From: Hydractinia symbiolongicarpus
Taxonomy: Eukaryota > Cnidaria > Hydrozoa > Anthoathecata > Hydractiniidae
Length of the DNA stretch: 64,000 nucleotides
Assembly: GCF_029227915.1 (NCBI RefSeq)
Contig: NC_079888.1
Coordinates: 5,095,001 to 5,159,000 of the forward strand
Reading direction: 5' to 3'
A model generated the notes under the pieces. That model was not told the origin of the DNA and did not search any database. It saw nothing but the letters and a program-made list of their open reading frames with translations. The position numbers were made by a program, and so were the translations under genes. Positions 43,201-48,849 of the stretch are shown here, piece by piece (the first letter of the stretch is position 1; every line of letters starts with the position of its first letter).

Positions 43201-45317
43201 CCGCAATTCACACTGCAATCCAAATCATTTGAGCTATTTTAAGTTTGCTGGCCGGATTGTGGCGAAAGCGATCTACGATAATAAGTTATTGGACTGTTAT
43301 TTTACCCGCTCTTTTTACAAACACATTCTCGGTAAACCGGTGCATTACACTGATATGGAAGCAGAGGATTATGGGTTCTATCAAGGTTTGGTTTACCTGC
43401 TTGAACATGACATTAGCGAGTTGGGATACGAGTTGACGTTTTCACTGGAGGTAGGTAGAAGATTTAGATACTGGTCAAAGAATTCATTTGGAATTTATTT
43501 GGAAGGTGCAATAAAATAGAGATAATTAAGGTACATGAAAGAATGAGGATAGAGAATAGCAGCTACTTTTCAATAGTAGAGCAGATTTAACTGATTGCGT
43601 TCACTTGACAATATCTTTGGGCGAAGTAAAATACTCGCCGGCGAGGATTACTATCTGTTCTCTCTTTCAAGGCAAACTAGTAAGATTTAGCTGGGACTTG
43701 GATAGTTTCTTTAACCCTGTTATATAGGCTCCAAAGTCTAACTTGCCCAACTTGCGCTTCCATCGCGCAGAATTTTAGGAAAACCTATAATATGTGCAGA
43801 AACCTAGACATCATCTGTCAAGTGAAGTCCCAGAACCTTTTAGCAAATTACAGGAGGTAAAATATATTAATTTTGATCTTTCGTAGATGCAAGTGTTTGG
43901 TTTAAATGAAGTTCATGATTTAAAAGCAAACGGACGAAATATTCCAGTGACGGAAGAGACGAAACGTGAATATGTAAAATATGTTTGTCAAGAAAAGATG
44001 ACTGGCTCTATTCGTCAACAAATTGATAGTTTCTTAGAAGGCTTCTACGAAATTATCCCCAGACGGCTCATCTCGATTTTCGATGAGCAGGAGCTAGAGT
44101 TGCTGGTGGCTGGTCTACCCACCATTGATATTGAAGATCTGAAAAGCAACACAGAATATCACAAATACGCGGAGAACTCTTTGCAGGTATATAAAGATTT
44201 TTTTATTGTTTCTACTTTTTGTGATTAAACAGGGTTTTTTTAGAGTCGTAGGAGGTCAGGAAACTTTCTTTAGGTCGAGGGAAAAGCGGTAGTTGTGAAA
44301 GTTGTGTGAACATTGAGCCGTTTCTTTTGTGAGCCGCCTTATTGCTGGACATCATATTAAGGAAAACGCCAAAACAAAGGACATGCTGGAATTAGAATCG
44401 CTATAACTAATCATAGCCAATCGTGTGTTCTAAAACTAATATGGTGTCGCAACTTTATAAACAACAACGATCGAACTTTGGTTGATCCAAATAGTGAAAG
44501 TTCACAATACTGGCACTTCCTCCCCTAATTCTTTTGGTTCGCTAGTATGTACACCACCCCCTGCAGGTTGAGCGCAGTTTTTAAATAGACCTTAACGATG
44601 AGAGACGAGTGCGAGTATTGTGTATGTTCAGAAATAAATCAGAAGCCAATTTCCTCTACACGTCTGTGAATTATGAAGAGTTCTGACAATGCATTTATAA
44701 ATTGTGAAAAATTAACTCTGCCTTGTTTCAGATCCAGTGGTTCTGGCGAGCGTTGCGTTCATTTGAGCAAGCAGACCGTGCGAAATTTCTCCAATTCGTC
44801 ACAGGTACATCGAAGGTGCCGTTACAAGGTTTTTCGACGTTAGAAGGAATGAACGGCGTACAAAAATTTCAAATACATCGAGATGATCGTTCTACTGAAC
44901 GTTTACCGTGTGCTCACACGTGGTAAGTCACGTTTTCTTCACGTGCCAAACACGTGGCATCGCTTACTTTTTTTTTTTGGCTCACTTTGCGCACACTTGA
45001 AAGTTAATACACGACAAAATAAACGTTTTTAAATTATTTTTTTTAAAAGTAGTGCAATTTTTCTCATTGGTAAAAAATTCAGTCCTGTTGGGCGTAAACT
45101 AATACACGATTCAATTACCGCACATAATGTGTTCTGACTGGCTGTACCCTCGCTATATTTACAAATGTACAACGGTTTAAAATACTGCTTTCATATTCCA
45201 AACCTTTTTTTCAGCTTCAACCAGTTGGATTTGCCGGCTTATGAAACGTACGACAAACTACAAACACAACTGCTAAAAGCAATTCAAGAATGTCCTGAAG
45301 GCTTTGGTTTAGCTTAA
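685..45317 (+). CDS. HUWE1: HUWE1 HECT-type E3 ubiquitin ligase (63 coding exons)
   Basis: This is a complete giant E3 ligase gene. HUWE1 (ARF-BP1/MULE) moves ubiquitin from an E2 to a HECT cysteine and then to substrates such as MCL1, p53, MYC and histones (known for mammals). The exons, listed in the block entries below, sum to 13,800 nt, or about 4,599 residues plus stop; human HUWE1 is about 4,374 as I recall it. The ATG at 685 is the first after an in-frame TAA at 661-663, and it opens with the conserved MK-D-R-K-KK N-terminus. The protein ends in the family's GFGLA, with TAA at 45315-45317. Domain order is DUF908, DUF913, UBA, UIM-like, WWE, acidic region, UBM motifs, HECT. All introns are GT-AG and phases agree at every junction, so I see no frameshift or decay. 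Residue numbers below use this joined model with the upstream acceptor of exon 56. Confidence 0.97.
1769..2278. mobile_element. TIR element (MITE-like, 500 bp) in HUWE1 intron 1
   Basis: The ends at 1774 and 2273 are perfect 16-bp inverted repeats (CAGGCCTTGCCATGAG). They are flanked by a 5-bp direct repeat, TAAGG, at 1769-1773 and 2274-2278, as expected for a target-site duplication. The right end also contains an inner palindrome around CGCGAGCAATTGCTCGCG. It has no coding capacity, so it is non-autonomous. The CAGG-type end recalls hAT elements, but those usually duplicate 8 bp. Confidence 0.75.
7034..7381. mobile_element. Possible small TIR element in HUWE1 intron 8
   Basis: GGCCTATCAA at 7035 and its near inverse TTGATAGGC close to 7375 bound about 345 bp. 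The inner sequence has an AGAGCGATCGCTCT palindrome and a TTGCTCGGG segment resembling part of the intron 1 element. I see no convincing target duplication. Confidence 0.35.
7459..7525. repeat. 17-bp tandem repeat ending in a perfect hairpin
   Basis: Three copies of a 17-bp unit (ACACCAATATGCACATA and variants) run to 7507. After a 2-base gap, 7510-7525 is the exact inverse of 7492-7507, giving a 16-bp perfect stem. It lies in HUWE1 intron 8, about 100 bp before the exon 9 acceptor. Confidence 0.85.
10592..15021 (+). CDS. HUWE1: HUWE1 exons 14-21: DUF913
   Basis: Exons are 10592-10787, 12456-12683, 13129-13235, 13685-13862, 13970-14061, 14146-14360, 14576-14630 and 14845-15021, giving residues 467-883. 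DUF913 continues the armadillo-like scaffold. Recognisable pieces are [17 protein letters not shown] and ISNAEYYG in exon 15, [14 protein letters not shown] in exon 16, [13 protein letters not shown] in exon 17, [14 protein letters not shown] in exon 18 and the [13 protein letters not shown] junction of exons 20-21. Exon 19 carries a variable acidic linker. Intron 14 (1,668 bp) holds a TA-flanked transposon and intron 15 a tRNA-derived SINE. Exon 20 is only 55 bp. Confidence 0.93.
10997..11899. mobile_element. TA-flanked DNA transposon (Tc1/mariner-pogo type MITE), HUWE1 intron 14
   Basis: The ends form inverted repeats matching at 21 of 25 positions, starting CCGTATTT and reaching TATATAACCC. 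Each end is flanked by TA (10997-10998 and 11898-11899), the target duplication of IS630/Tc1/mariner-type elements. About 900 bp lie between. No transposase is visible; a short open frame at 11562-11759 does not resemble one. I infer a non-autonomous copy. Confidence 0.7.
12722..12915 (+). mobile_element. tRNA-derived SINE in HUWE1 intron 15
   Basis: An A box (TGGTGCAGTGG, 12729-12739) and a B box (GGTTCGAGTCC, 12772-12782) match the pol III consensus at every defined position and are correctly spaced. The flanks do not fold into a proper acceptor stem and a roughly 110-bp unrelated body follows, ending near an ACTT-type tail (about 12900-12915). That is the layout of a SINE rather than a working tRNA. 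Confidence 0.7.
13540..13600. repeat. Pyrimidine tract followed by a 15-G run, HUWE1 intron 16
   Basis: A TTCTTTT-type tract runs straight into 15 consecutive G (13586-13600), about 85 bp before the exon 17 acceptor. The G run could form a quadruplex in DNA or pre-mRNA. It may also be a homopolymer whose true length is uncertain. Confidence 0.8.
15576..15636 (+). repeat. Copy of an interspersed repeat (TAAGCTACCATTTTG family)
   Basis: The segment contains TTAAGCTACCATTTTG, an ACAGACAGACAG run and TATTATAATA. The same pieces recur in the same order at 47311-47395, so this is an interspersed element, here in HUWE1 intron 21. This copy is degenerate and its ends are not clear. Confidence 0.6.
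16193..19554 (+). CDS. HUWE1: HUWE1 exons 22-28: scaffold between DUF913 and UBA
   Basis: Exons are 16193-16435, 17318-17525, 17675-17951, 18044-18166, 18323-18387, 18955-19112 and 19297-19554, giving residues 884-1327. Conserved stretches include the [14 protein letters not shown] segment of exon 23, [13 protein letters not shown] in exon 24 and [18 protein letters not shown], which spans the exon 24/25 junction. This is part of the helical solenoid that carries substrate surfaces in HUWE1; no catalytic motif lies here. Exon 28 ends in a charged linker just before the UBA. Exons 25 and 26 join inside a Glu codon, consistent with the human frame. Confidence 0.93.
19665..20084 (+). CDS. HUWE1: HUWE1 exons 29-30: UBA domain and UIM-like helix
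   Basis: Exon 29 (19665-19811, residues 1328-1376) encodes a UBA domain: it has the MGF loop at its start, the ARDAL helix and a terminal EYLLTT. Exon 30 (20007-20084, residues 1377-1402) encodes the UIM-like helix, with an acidic run followed by [10 protein letters not shown], matching the family's [11 protein letters not shown]. Both modules bind ubiquitin in known HUWE1. Each sits on its own phase-0 exon, so they could be gained or skipped without breaking the frame. Confidence 0.95.
20229..21437 (+). CDS. HUWE1: HUWE1 exons 31-33: helical region before WWE
   Basis: Exons are 20229-20672, 20874-21004 and 21362-21437, giving residues 1403-1619. The exon 31 start is a Ser/Lys/Glu-rich linker, less charged than the human one. 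The rest aligns with the human segment around the family's DTVYRVCDLI (here [10 protein letters not shown]). Exon 33 encodes [17 protein letters not shown], the helix that leads into the WWE domain. Exons 32 and 33 join in phase 2 inside an Asp codon (GA|T). Confidence 0.92.
21512..22783 (+). CDS. HUWE1: HUWE1 exons 34-36: WWE domain and Asn/Ala/Gln repeat
   Basis: Exons are 21512-21627, 22290-22341 and 22441-22783. The WWE domain spans about residues 1622-1690. It shows the [11 protein letters not shown] core, the YSASNN loop and the [11 protein letters not shown] end, as in human. WWE domains read ADP-ribose or protein ligands in ubiquitin ligases (family knowledge). Directly after it, residues 1698-1727 are six 5-residue repeats of Gln-(Thr/Ala/Pro)-Asn-(Ala/Thr)-(Ala/Thr), encoded by a 15-bp minisatellite (22507-22596). 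The rest of exon 36 is a charged linker of low similarity. Confidence 0.94.
22507..22608 (+). repeat. Coding minisatellite, 15-bp unit, in HUWE1 exon 36
   Basis: Six units of 15 bp (consensus CAAGCAAACGCCGCT, drifting to CAGCCAAACGCCACC) are followed by a partial seventh. The phase is kept, so units add or drop five residues at a time. Because no unit contains a stop in any frame, both strands look open here; only the + frame joined to the WWE is real coding. Confidence 0.92.
23089..27608 (+). CDS. HUWE1: HUWE1 exons 37-40: second helical scaffold block
   Basis: Exons are 23089-23155, 25646-26388, 26476-26678 and 27035-27608, giving residues 1790-2318. Exon 38 aligns with the human region around LGVPVDPDTLHATLRL (here [16 protein letters not shown]) and keeps [16 protein letters not shown]. 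Exon 39 keeps [21 protein letters not shown], interrupted in human only by substitutions. Exon 40 keeps [11 protein letters not shown] and [13 protein letters not shown]. In mammals this region contains the MCL1-binding BH3 motif; I cannot see an equivalent in exon 38 or 39. Intron 37 is 2,490 bp and contains a TIR element. Confidence 0.92.
23836..24989. mobile_element. 1.15-kb TIR element in HUWE1 intron 37
   Basis: The two ends are inverted copies matching at 34 of 38 positions (starting TTGTTGATAT, then AAGGG-CAATCTCAAAATC). The GGCCAATCTC motif recurs several more times inside, in both orientations, at about 23968, 24033, 24111 and 24768. I see no target duplication. An open frame at 24271-24546 encodes 91 residues that end in a Ser/Glu-rich acidic tail. 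I do not recognise it, but it could be the C-terminus of a transposon protein. I infer a decayed DNA transposon. Confidence 0.6.
24271..24546 (+). CDS. Unrecognised 91-residue frame inside the intron 37 element
   Basis: The frame begins [15 protein letters not shown], has a middle rich in Lys, Leu and His, and ends with a run of Glu after [11 protein letters not shown] know no family for it. Its position inside the TIR element suggests a remnant of an element-encoded protein. It could also be chance, since GAA-rich repeats lengthen frames. It is not part of HUWE1: the spliced frame joins exon 37 to exon 38 across it. Confidence 0.3.
   Translation: MAATPFKKTKVIRIMQNVASEASGYILPKTYTSKILISKAKHKDLLKLCNDLTIPTPHHQFYKVLLSPDQEVEESFSSESEVEEEEEEENE
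27835..33033 (+). CDS. HUWE1: HUWE1 exons 41-46: acidic region
   Basis: Exons are 27835-27903, 28124-28195, 31348-31518, 31745-31975, 32385-32615 and 32779-33033, giving residues 2319-2661. Exons 43-45 are strongly acidic; exon 45 is nearly half Asp/Glu, matching the long acidic tract of human HUWE1. Exon 46 has an Arg-rich end and a final [10 protein letters not shown] that fits the human HTIHVHYPG. The end of exon 42 is the least certain junction: a donor GTAATA after 28195 and another possible GT at 28186 both keep phase 1. Intron 42 (3,152 bp) holds the antisense LINE. Confidence 0.85.
28656..28703 (-). repeat. Stem-loop in the LINE 3' region with the foldback-family core
   Basis: GACCTCGTTTC at about 28658 and GGAAACGAGGTTGG at about 28689 form an inverted repeat right at the stop codon of the RT frame. 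Read on the minus strand it begins AACCTCGTTTCCAGGATCT, nearly identical to the left arm of the intergenic foldback at 46203. Confidence 0.65.
28703..30730 (-). CDS. LINE reverse transcriptase (CR1/L2/Jockey-like), 5'-truncated
   Basis: An uninterrupted 675-codon frame encodes an RVT_1 reverse transcriptase that would copy the element's RNA at a nicked target. Visible motifs are [13 protein letters not shown] near residue 199, [16 protein letters not shown] near 256, [12 protein letters not shown] with the first catalytic Asp at 327, [20 protein letters not shown] near 382, and FADDTVIY with the catalytic Asp pair at 416-417. The C-terminal part has the thumb-like segment seen in this group. 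The apurinic endonuclease domain is missing from the N-terminus. The frame has no internal stop, so the insertion is probably young. Clade assignment is from motif style only. Confidence 0.85.
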   Translation of the reverse strand: MYMITNVNAAWLYFKQILFPILDKHAPIIEKRVKGKRCPWLPNDIKKDMNTRDQLLRKARKSNKGSDWSAYKTLKNRCNNRIKYARQKYHSDLLSENCRNPAKDWKCLKEILPPKNPKKSQQTTSNDSSRNTARAKSFCYYYSTVAEKLKQAAFPLQNFIWKKPKQYDRRTDKTFKFKYISKLFVERELQSLKRKKAAGWDNLPPGILKDAATVLSGPLAHIINLSLQTATVPTEWKIAKVTPIYKGGDTKDCCNFRPISVLPVLSKILEKAVHKQLIDYLENHKLLPEHQFGYRRRRSTELATILLADSIRKEVDNGNLVGVLYIDLSKAFDTLNHPALLEKLSSYGINGTTHEWFSDYLFNRKQMCVVENSKSDLMSVTCGVPQGSILGPLLFLVYFNDFNECLQNSIDIEFADDTVIYIAGANKCIIENLLNNDLKNVSSYFEENGLVISLKKGKSESMLFGTSKKLTKWGDELSLYYNETPIPATKEYKYLGTILDNTLSLNSNFNRMYRKTCGKLRLMNSISKMLTPLAKLKAYTGMVLPCITYNCAVNLNLNRTQLNKLQSIDRLTAKRVVEKQPTVIHEIHKHAVILVKKCLTNEICESYTDYFKIHTHGRATRNSGFLLHVPVTKLKFATSGFFSMGVKLYNSLPIKIRQEESFLVFKKLVSEHYHA
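33188..37206 (+). CDS. HUWE1: HUWE1 exons 47-50: low-complexity region and UBM motifs
   Basis: Exons are 33188-34411, 34602-34857, 35210-35366 and 35532-37206, giving residues 2662-3765. Exon 47 starts with RILVGDDM, then [10 protein letters not shown] as in human SIPTALTRWT, then a Glu/Lys coiled-coil-like helix and a long Ser/Thr/Pro-rich stretch. Three ubiquitin-binding UBM motifs (DUF4414 type) follow: [12 protein letters not shown] at the end of exon 48, [16 protein letters not shown] across exons 49/50, and the [15 protein letters not shown] segment of exon 50. Exon 50 (1,675 bp) is the largest; it carries [13 protein letters not shown] and [14 protein letters not shown], which are conserved in the family. 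Confidence 0.94.
37747..41525 (+). CDS. HUWE1: HUWE1 exons 51-57: linker before HECT
   Basis: Exons are 37747-38066, 38381-38530, 39040-39208, 39517-39650, 40338-40437, 40755-40850 and 41238-41525, giving residues 3766-4184. Anchors are [18 protein letters not shown] in exon 51, [20 protein letters not shown] in exon 53, [12 protein letters not shown] across exons 56/57 and [12 protein letters not shown] in exon 57. Exon 52 is an Arg/Gly/Asn-rich insert without an obvious human match. Exon 56 has a NAGNAG acceptor (GTAGCAG at 40751-40757), so it may start at 40755 or 40758. Exon 57 ends in [12 protein letters not shown], the conserved lead into HECT. Confidence 0.92.
39750..39998 (+). repeat. 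Degenerate direct repeats in HUWE1 intron 54
   Basis: Two similar segments (about 39758-39825 and 39918-39988) share TTTTTTGCACAA, GAGAACAA, GACCCTCAAAT and AAG-CAGTTTT in the same order with a period near 155 bp. They look like a decayed tandem duplication or two copies of one element. Confidence 0.5.
42105..45317 (+). CDS. HUWE1: HUWE1 exons 58-63: HECT catalytic domain
   Basis: Exons are 42105-42256, 42626-42770, 43095-43450, 43887-44186, 44732-44922 and 45215-45317, giving residues 4185-4599. The HECT N-lobe shows [29 protein letters not shown] and [13 protein letters not shown]. The C-lobe shows [14 protein letters not shown] and the active-site segment [16 protein letters not shown]. 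The catalytic Cys is residue 4566, 33 residues before the C-terminus, the same spacing as human Cys4341. Its TGC codon is split by intron 62: TG closes exon 62 and C opens exon 63. No catalytic residue is missing. Confidence 0.97.
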
Positions 45318-46202
45318 GTCTGTTTAGTCAGAAGATTAATTCTCCCTTTCTTTGTTTTCTTCCTTTTTTGATCAATGTAAGAGATGTTCTAAAGCCGCCA
45401 TTTGTCGTAAAGTCGCTTTTTGTCGTAACATTGAAATTAGCGTCGAAATTAGTGTAAGCGTAAAGCAAAACAGTCTCGGAATAATAAGACAAAAACTTTT
45501 GTGTTTTTATTTTTCTGTAATTTTCAATAATCCTGTTCGGTAAAATAGTAAAATAAAAATTTTTTGTGACGCAGGCTGTGAGGTATTTGTTGTGAGTGGA
45601 AATAATTTTTATTACAAGCTTAGGAAGAAAAATTATCCATTTAAACAATGCAGTGAATATCTTTCCCAAATTATTTTTTGTACGAAAGTCGACTTCACTG
45701 TTTATGTAAAAAAAAAATATTGTTTTTTTTTGGAAATATTTAGTTAAAGTAAGAATATTTTCTTTGTTTTCGTAAACATATTTAAAAGAAAACAATACGA
45801 AATTCTTTGTTTTTGTTTTGTTGCCCGTGGTCCGGGTGCGCAAAATGCGTAGAAATGTTACATCGGTACAGAAATAATTTGTTCTACACTTGTGGTGTTA
45901 CCTTTAAGATAATCCTATTTTTTTTAAAAAAAAAATATGAAAACTACTTCAAATGATCTCAATCTTTTTAATGAAAATATCGTCATCTCAAAAAGTTCAC
46001 ACCCCAAGTACACAAATCTCCTTAACTTTGGCTCTATAAAAAGAGTGGTAACCCTATATTCTTTATTGATTTCATTATCATTGTCTCTTGACATATTTGA
46101 CTCATAAAAATCGTTAAGAAATGTAAAAGGCTTATGGAAATATGATGTCGTCGGCAAAAAATACCCTTGCCCGCAGAAACGAAACCCAATAACCTCTTAA
46201 AA
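45318..46202 (+). other. HUWE1 3' UTR and start of intergenic region
   Basis: The first 240 bases after the HUWE1 stop are AT-rich. AATAAA at 45552-45557 is the first plausible polyadenylation signal, but later AT-rich sites are possible. The open frames crossing this stretch in both directions show no recognisable protein. Confidence 0.45.
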
Positions 46203-46275
46203 CAACCTCGTTTCCAGGGTCTTGTGGCCCCTGAAGCCGTTATCAACAAGGCAAAATGCGCTGGGAACGAGGTTG
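46203..46275. mobile_element. Foldback repeat, 73 bp
   Basis: CAACCTCGTTTCCAG at the left and CTGGGAACGAGGTTG at the right form inverted arms of 15 bp with one G:T-type mismatch. It is the clearest full copy in the HUWE1 downstream region and shares its left arm with the LINE tail at 28656-28703. Non-coding. Confidence 0.7.
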
Positions 46276-46369
46276 CTCTTGAAAGGGTTAAGCTAAGCTT
46301 CCATGTATTACGTACTCTGGGTTAGTTATTTTTACAAAAGCACTGTTTTACAGCCCTTCCATTCAGTGT

Positions 46370-48170
46370 TAAAAACAAGGGAGGTTGGCAACGAGTTAGT
46401 TCACATATTTATTCAGACGTTAATACAACGTTTGTAATTTGGGGCGTACACATTTTGCACCTTTCCCTTCAAATGTAAAGTAAAGACAAGAGAGCCTGGA
46501 GATGAGATTGGCTTTCTAACTTTTCATTCGTGTTGATCGTGCAATGCTTGTGCAAGTCGGGAATACAATTAGGATTATTATAATCTTTAGAAAATATTTT
46601 TATGACAATTGTTTCTTTTTCGTGAATTAATTTGAGTTTACAAAGAAAAATTTATAATTTATAAAGTTTGAGTCTTGATCATTCACACTCATTTGACTCG
46701 CTGGTTCTCCTTTTTAAACTATATTTTTTTAATCTCAACTATCCAAAACATTCCTTAGTCGAACTTTCTGGATTGGCCTAGTTCCCAGAAAATACTAAGA
46801 ATCCTAGGAACGAAATTGCTCTAGTGATTCGCTCTTCGTGTAAATGTTAAGTTCCTCGCTAACTGTTTTATAAACAGTGAAAATTATGAGTCTAGTCATT
46901 CACACCCATCGTAGTAGATTACCTGGTCAGTTAAACTGGCAGGTCAAACCAACCTCGATCCCGGGACTTGTTGTATCCTTTTGCATTTTACAAATCGTGC
47001 GGCGAGCAGCACCAGTGAGAGACAAAAATCCCTGGGGACGTATTACCATGGCCCCCCGAACAGAATACATTCATTTATCACCAGTGTTTACAGAAAAAAC
47101 TTGGCAAATATTTAATCGCTAAAAATTTTACTTAATGCTTCTAGAAGATCAAATAAATAAAATATGATACTAGAAGAAATATTGTTGAAAAGATTTTGAA
47201 AAAGATTTTGACTGGGTTGCATGCAAAAATACAGGTATGGATAATTTTAAAAGTTAGCCCGTAGAAAATCCACGGGCTTGCCCGTCCTTTTTATACCGCA
47301 TCGCGTGCTTCTCGCTATTGCGCAGCTAAGCTACCATTTTGCATGACAGACAGACGGACGGACGGACAGACGTATACGGGCATTATAATATAGATTCACA
47401 TCCTTTATTAGTATACATATCTTTTTTTGCTGTAAATGATCAAATCAACAACCAATCTGAAATAGCCTCTCTCTATTTGGTTAACTTCTTCAAAAAGGTT
47501 CAAGAAGGCAAATCAACTTTTTCGCAACATATTTTGGTCAATGATTAAGGCGAAGTTCTCTTCGATATATAGATAACACAAAAACAAGTTCAATAGACCT
47601 TTTTTCAAAAAAAGTTGTGAAAGTTTATTGATATCACAACGGACAAGTTTATTCCTCCATACGAAACCGTTAACGAAATTTGAAGGGTCTTGGAGATTTC
47701 AAAAGTGGGTAATTTAACTGCTGTTTAAACACGCAAAAAGAAGGGTGATCAGTATTTCTTATGAACAATAAGTAATTGGTATCCAACCTCAATCCCAACG
47801 CCCGTTGTCTCTTATTTTAAATCGAGAGCCGTCTTTATACCAAAAAGACGACAAAAAGCGCTGGGGAAGAGGTTCCATGTTATTCCAATTATTAAATCAT
47901 GGGAGTAAAGATGTGATAATTTAGGTTTATGTTAAATTTGGTAAACTTAAGAAAAATACGATCAATTTGCGGTATTTTACTTGAGAAACCAAGAAATCGT
48001 GTCATATTTATTATAAACCGAACTAAATTATTAATTGATTAACATACCGTTAATATTTAAGTAAAGGAACCTCCAGTAACAGTTCACGCAATATTGACCC
48101 GACCTCATTCCCGCCGCCTCCTAATAATGGCTCAGGGACCACAAGAGCCTGGGGATAATGTTAAGATGAA
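46370..48170. repeat. Cluster of degenerate foldback copies
   Basis: Further arms of the same family appear at about 46774-46826 (TAGTTCCCAG and CCTAGGAACGA), 46949-47041 (CAACCTCGATCCCGGGA and CCCTGGGGACG), 47789-47873 (CAACCTCAATCCCAACG and GCTGGGGAAGAGGTT) and 48100-48160 (GACCTCATTCCCGCCG and GCCTGGGGATAATGTT). Many differences from the 46203 copy are C/T or G/A, as expected if methylated cytosines decay. No gene is visible in this stretch. Confidence 0.55.
47311..47395 (+). repeat. Second copy of the TAAGCTACCATTTTG repeat
   Basis: It contains CAGCTAAGCTACCATTTTG, a long GACAGACAGACGGACGGACGG run and GTATACGGGCATTATAATATAGATT-type ending. The 5' side (about 47255-47285) has CCCGTAGAAAATCCACGGG, a short palindrome that may be the other end of the element. 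Compare 15576-15636. Confidence 0.6.
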
Positions 48171-48849
48171 CTTTTAAAAATTTCGGACACTGCTTAAAGA
48201 GTTGCTTTGGAGATTTATCTTGAACACCCCTAACCAACCGATCAGCATGCAACGCAAAAACTGGGGGCACTGCGGTCGTTGTTGGTCGAAAAGCGATACG
48301 GTGGAGACACAGGGCTGATTAAAACAACTTAGATTACTTCTATAGAGCCAATGCTCTCTGGAAGTTTAAGCTCGTACATCTTCACTCTACCACAATCTTT
48401 TTTCCACAAATTTGCACCCTAAAGGTGGGAAAAACTAAAAAAATACATCGTGCTGACAAAATTACGGGTTGTCAAAAAAATAACGAACAGTCTGGGATAA
48501 ACAAATTAAACTTTATCTCCTCTATAGGTATGGATATGAACTTCGAATAGAGATCTGTAATATAGCATGTTGGGGTCAAGTCGCTTTTTTCTCTATTCTA
48601 TTCTACTATACTGTAAAATATGAGATCTGAGAATTAAGAGGGAATTTTTTTCCGAGTTTTGGGACTATTAAAAACCATGTTCGAGAATAACTCCAGTCTT
48701 TGGGAGCTCTTAAATATGCGGTAGGCAATATCCCTACAACTTTTATAATGAAAAATGTAGCTACTTCCTAGATAATGGCACAGTTTTATTTAGAGCACGA
48801 AGTTTTGATGTAAAAGTTTGGTTTGATTGCACAACCATTGCTAAAAATC
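48171..48849. other. Intergenic, no gene seen
   Basis: I see no open frame or repeat I can support here. It should include the promoter and 5' UTR of the secreted-protein gene that starts at 48850. Confidence 0.4.

Noticed and set aside
45328-45843. A 171-codon minus-strand frame after HUWE1
   Set aside because: It is rich in Phe, Lys, Asn and Ile as expected from AT-rich DNA and has no recognisable motif.
46877-47122. An 81-codon frame as a gene
   Set aside because: It overlaps a foldback copy, has no family and no splice or promoter support.
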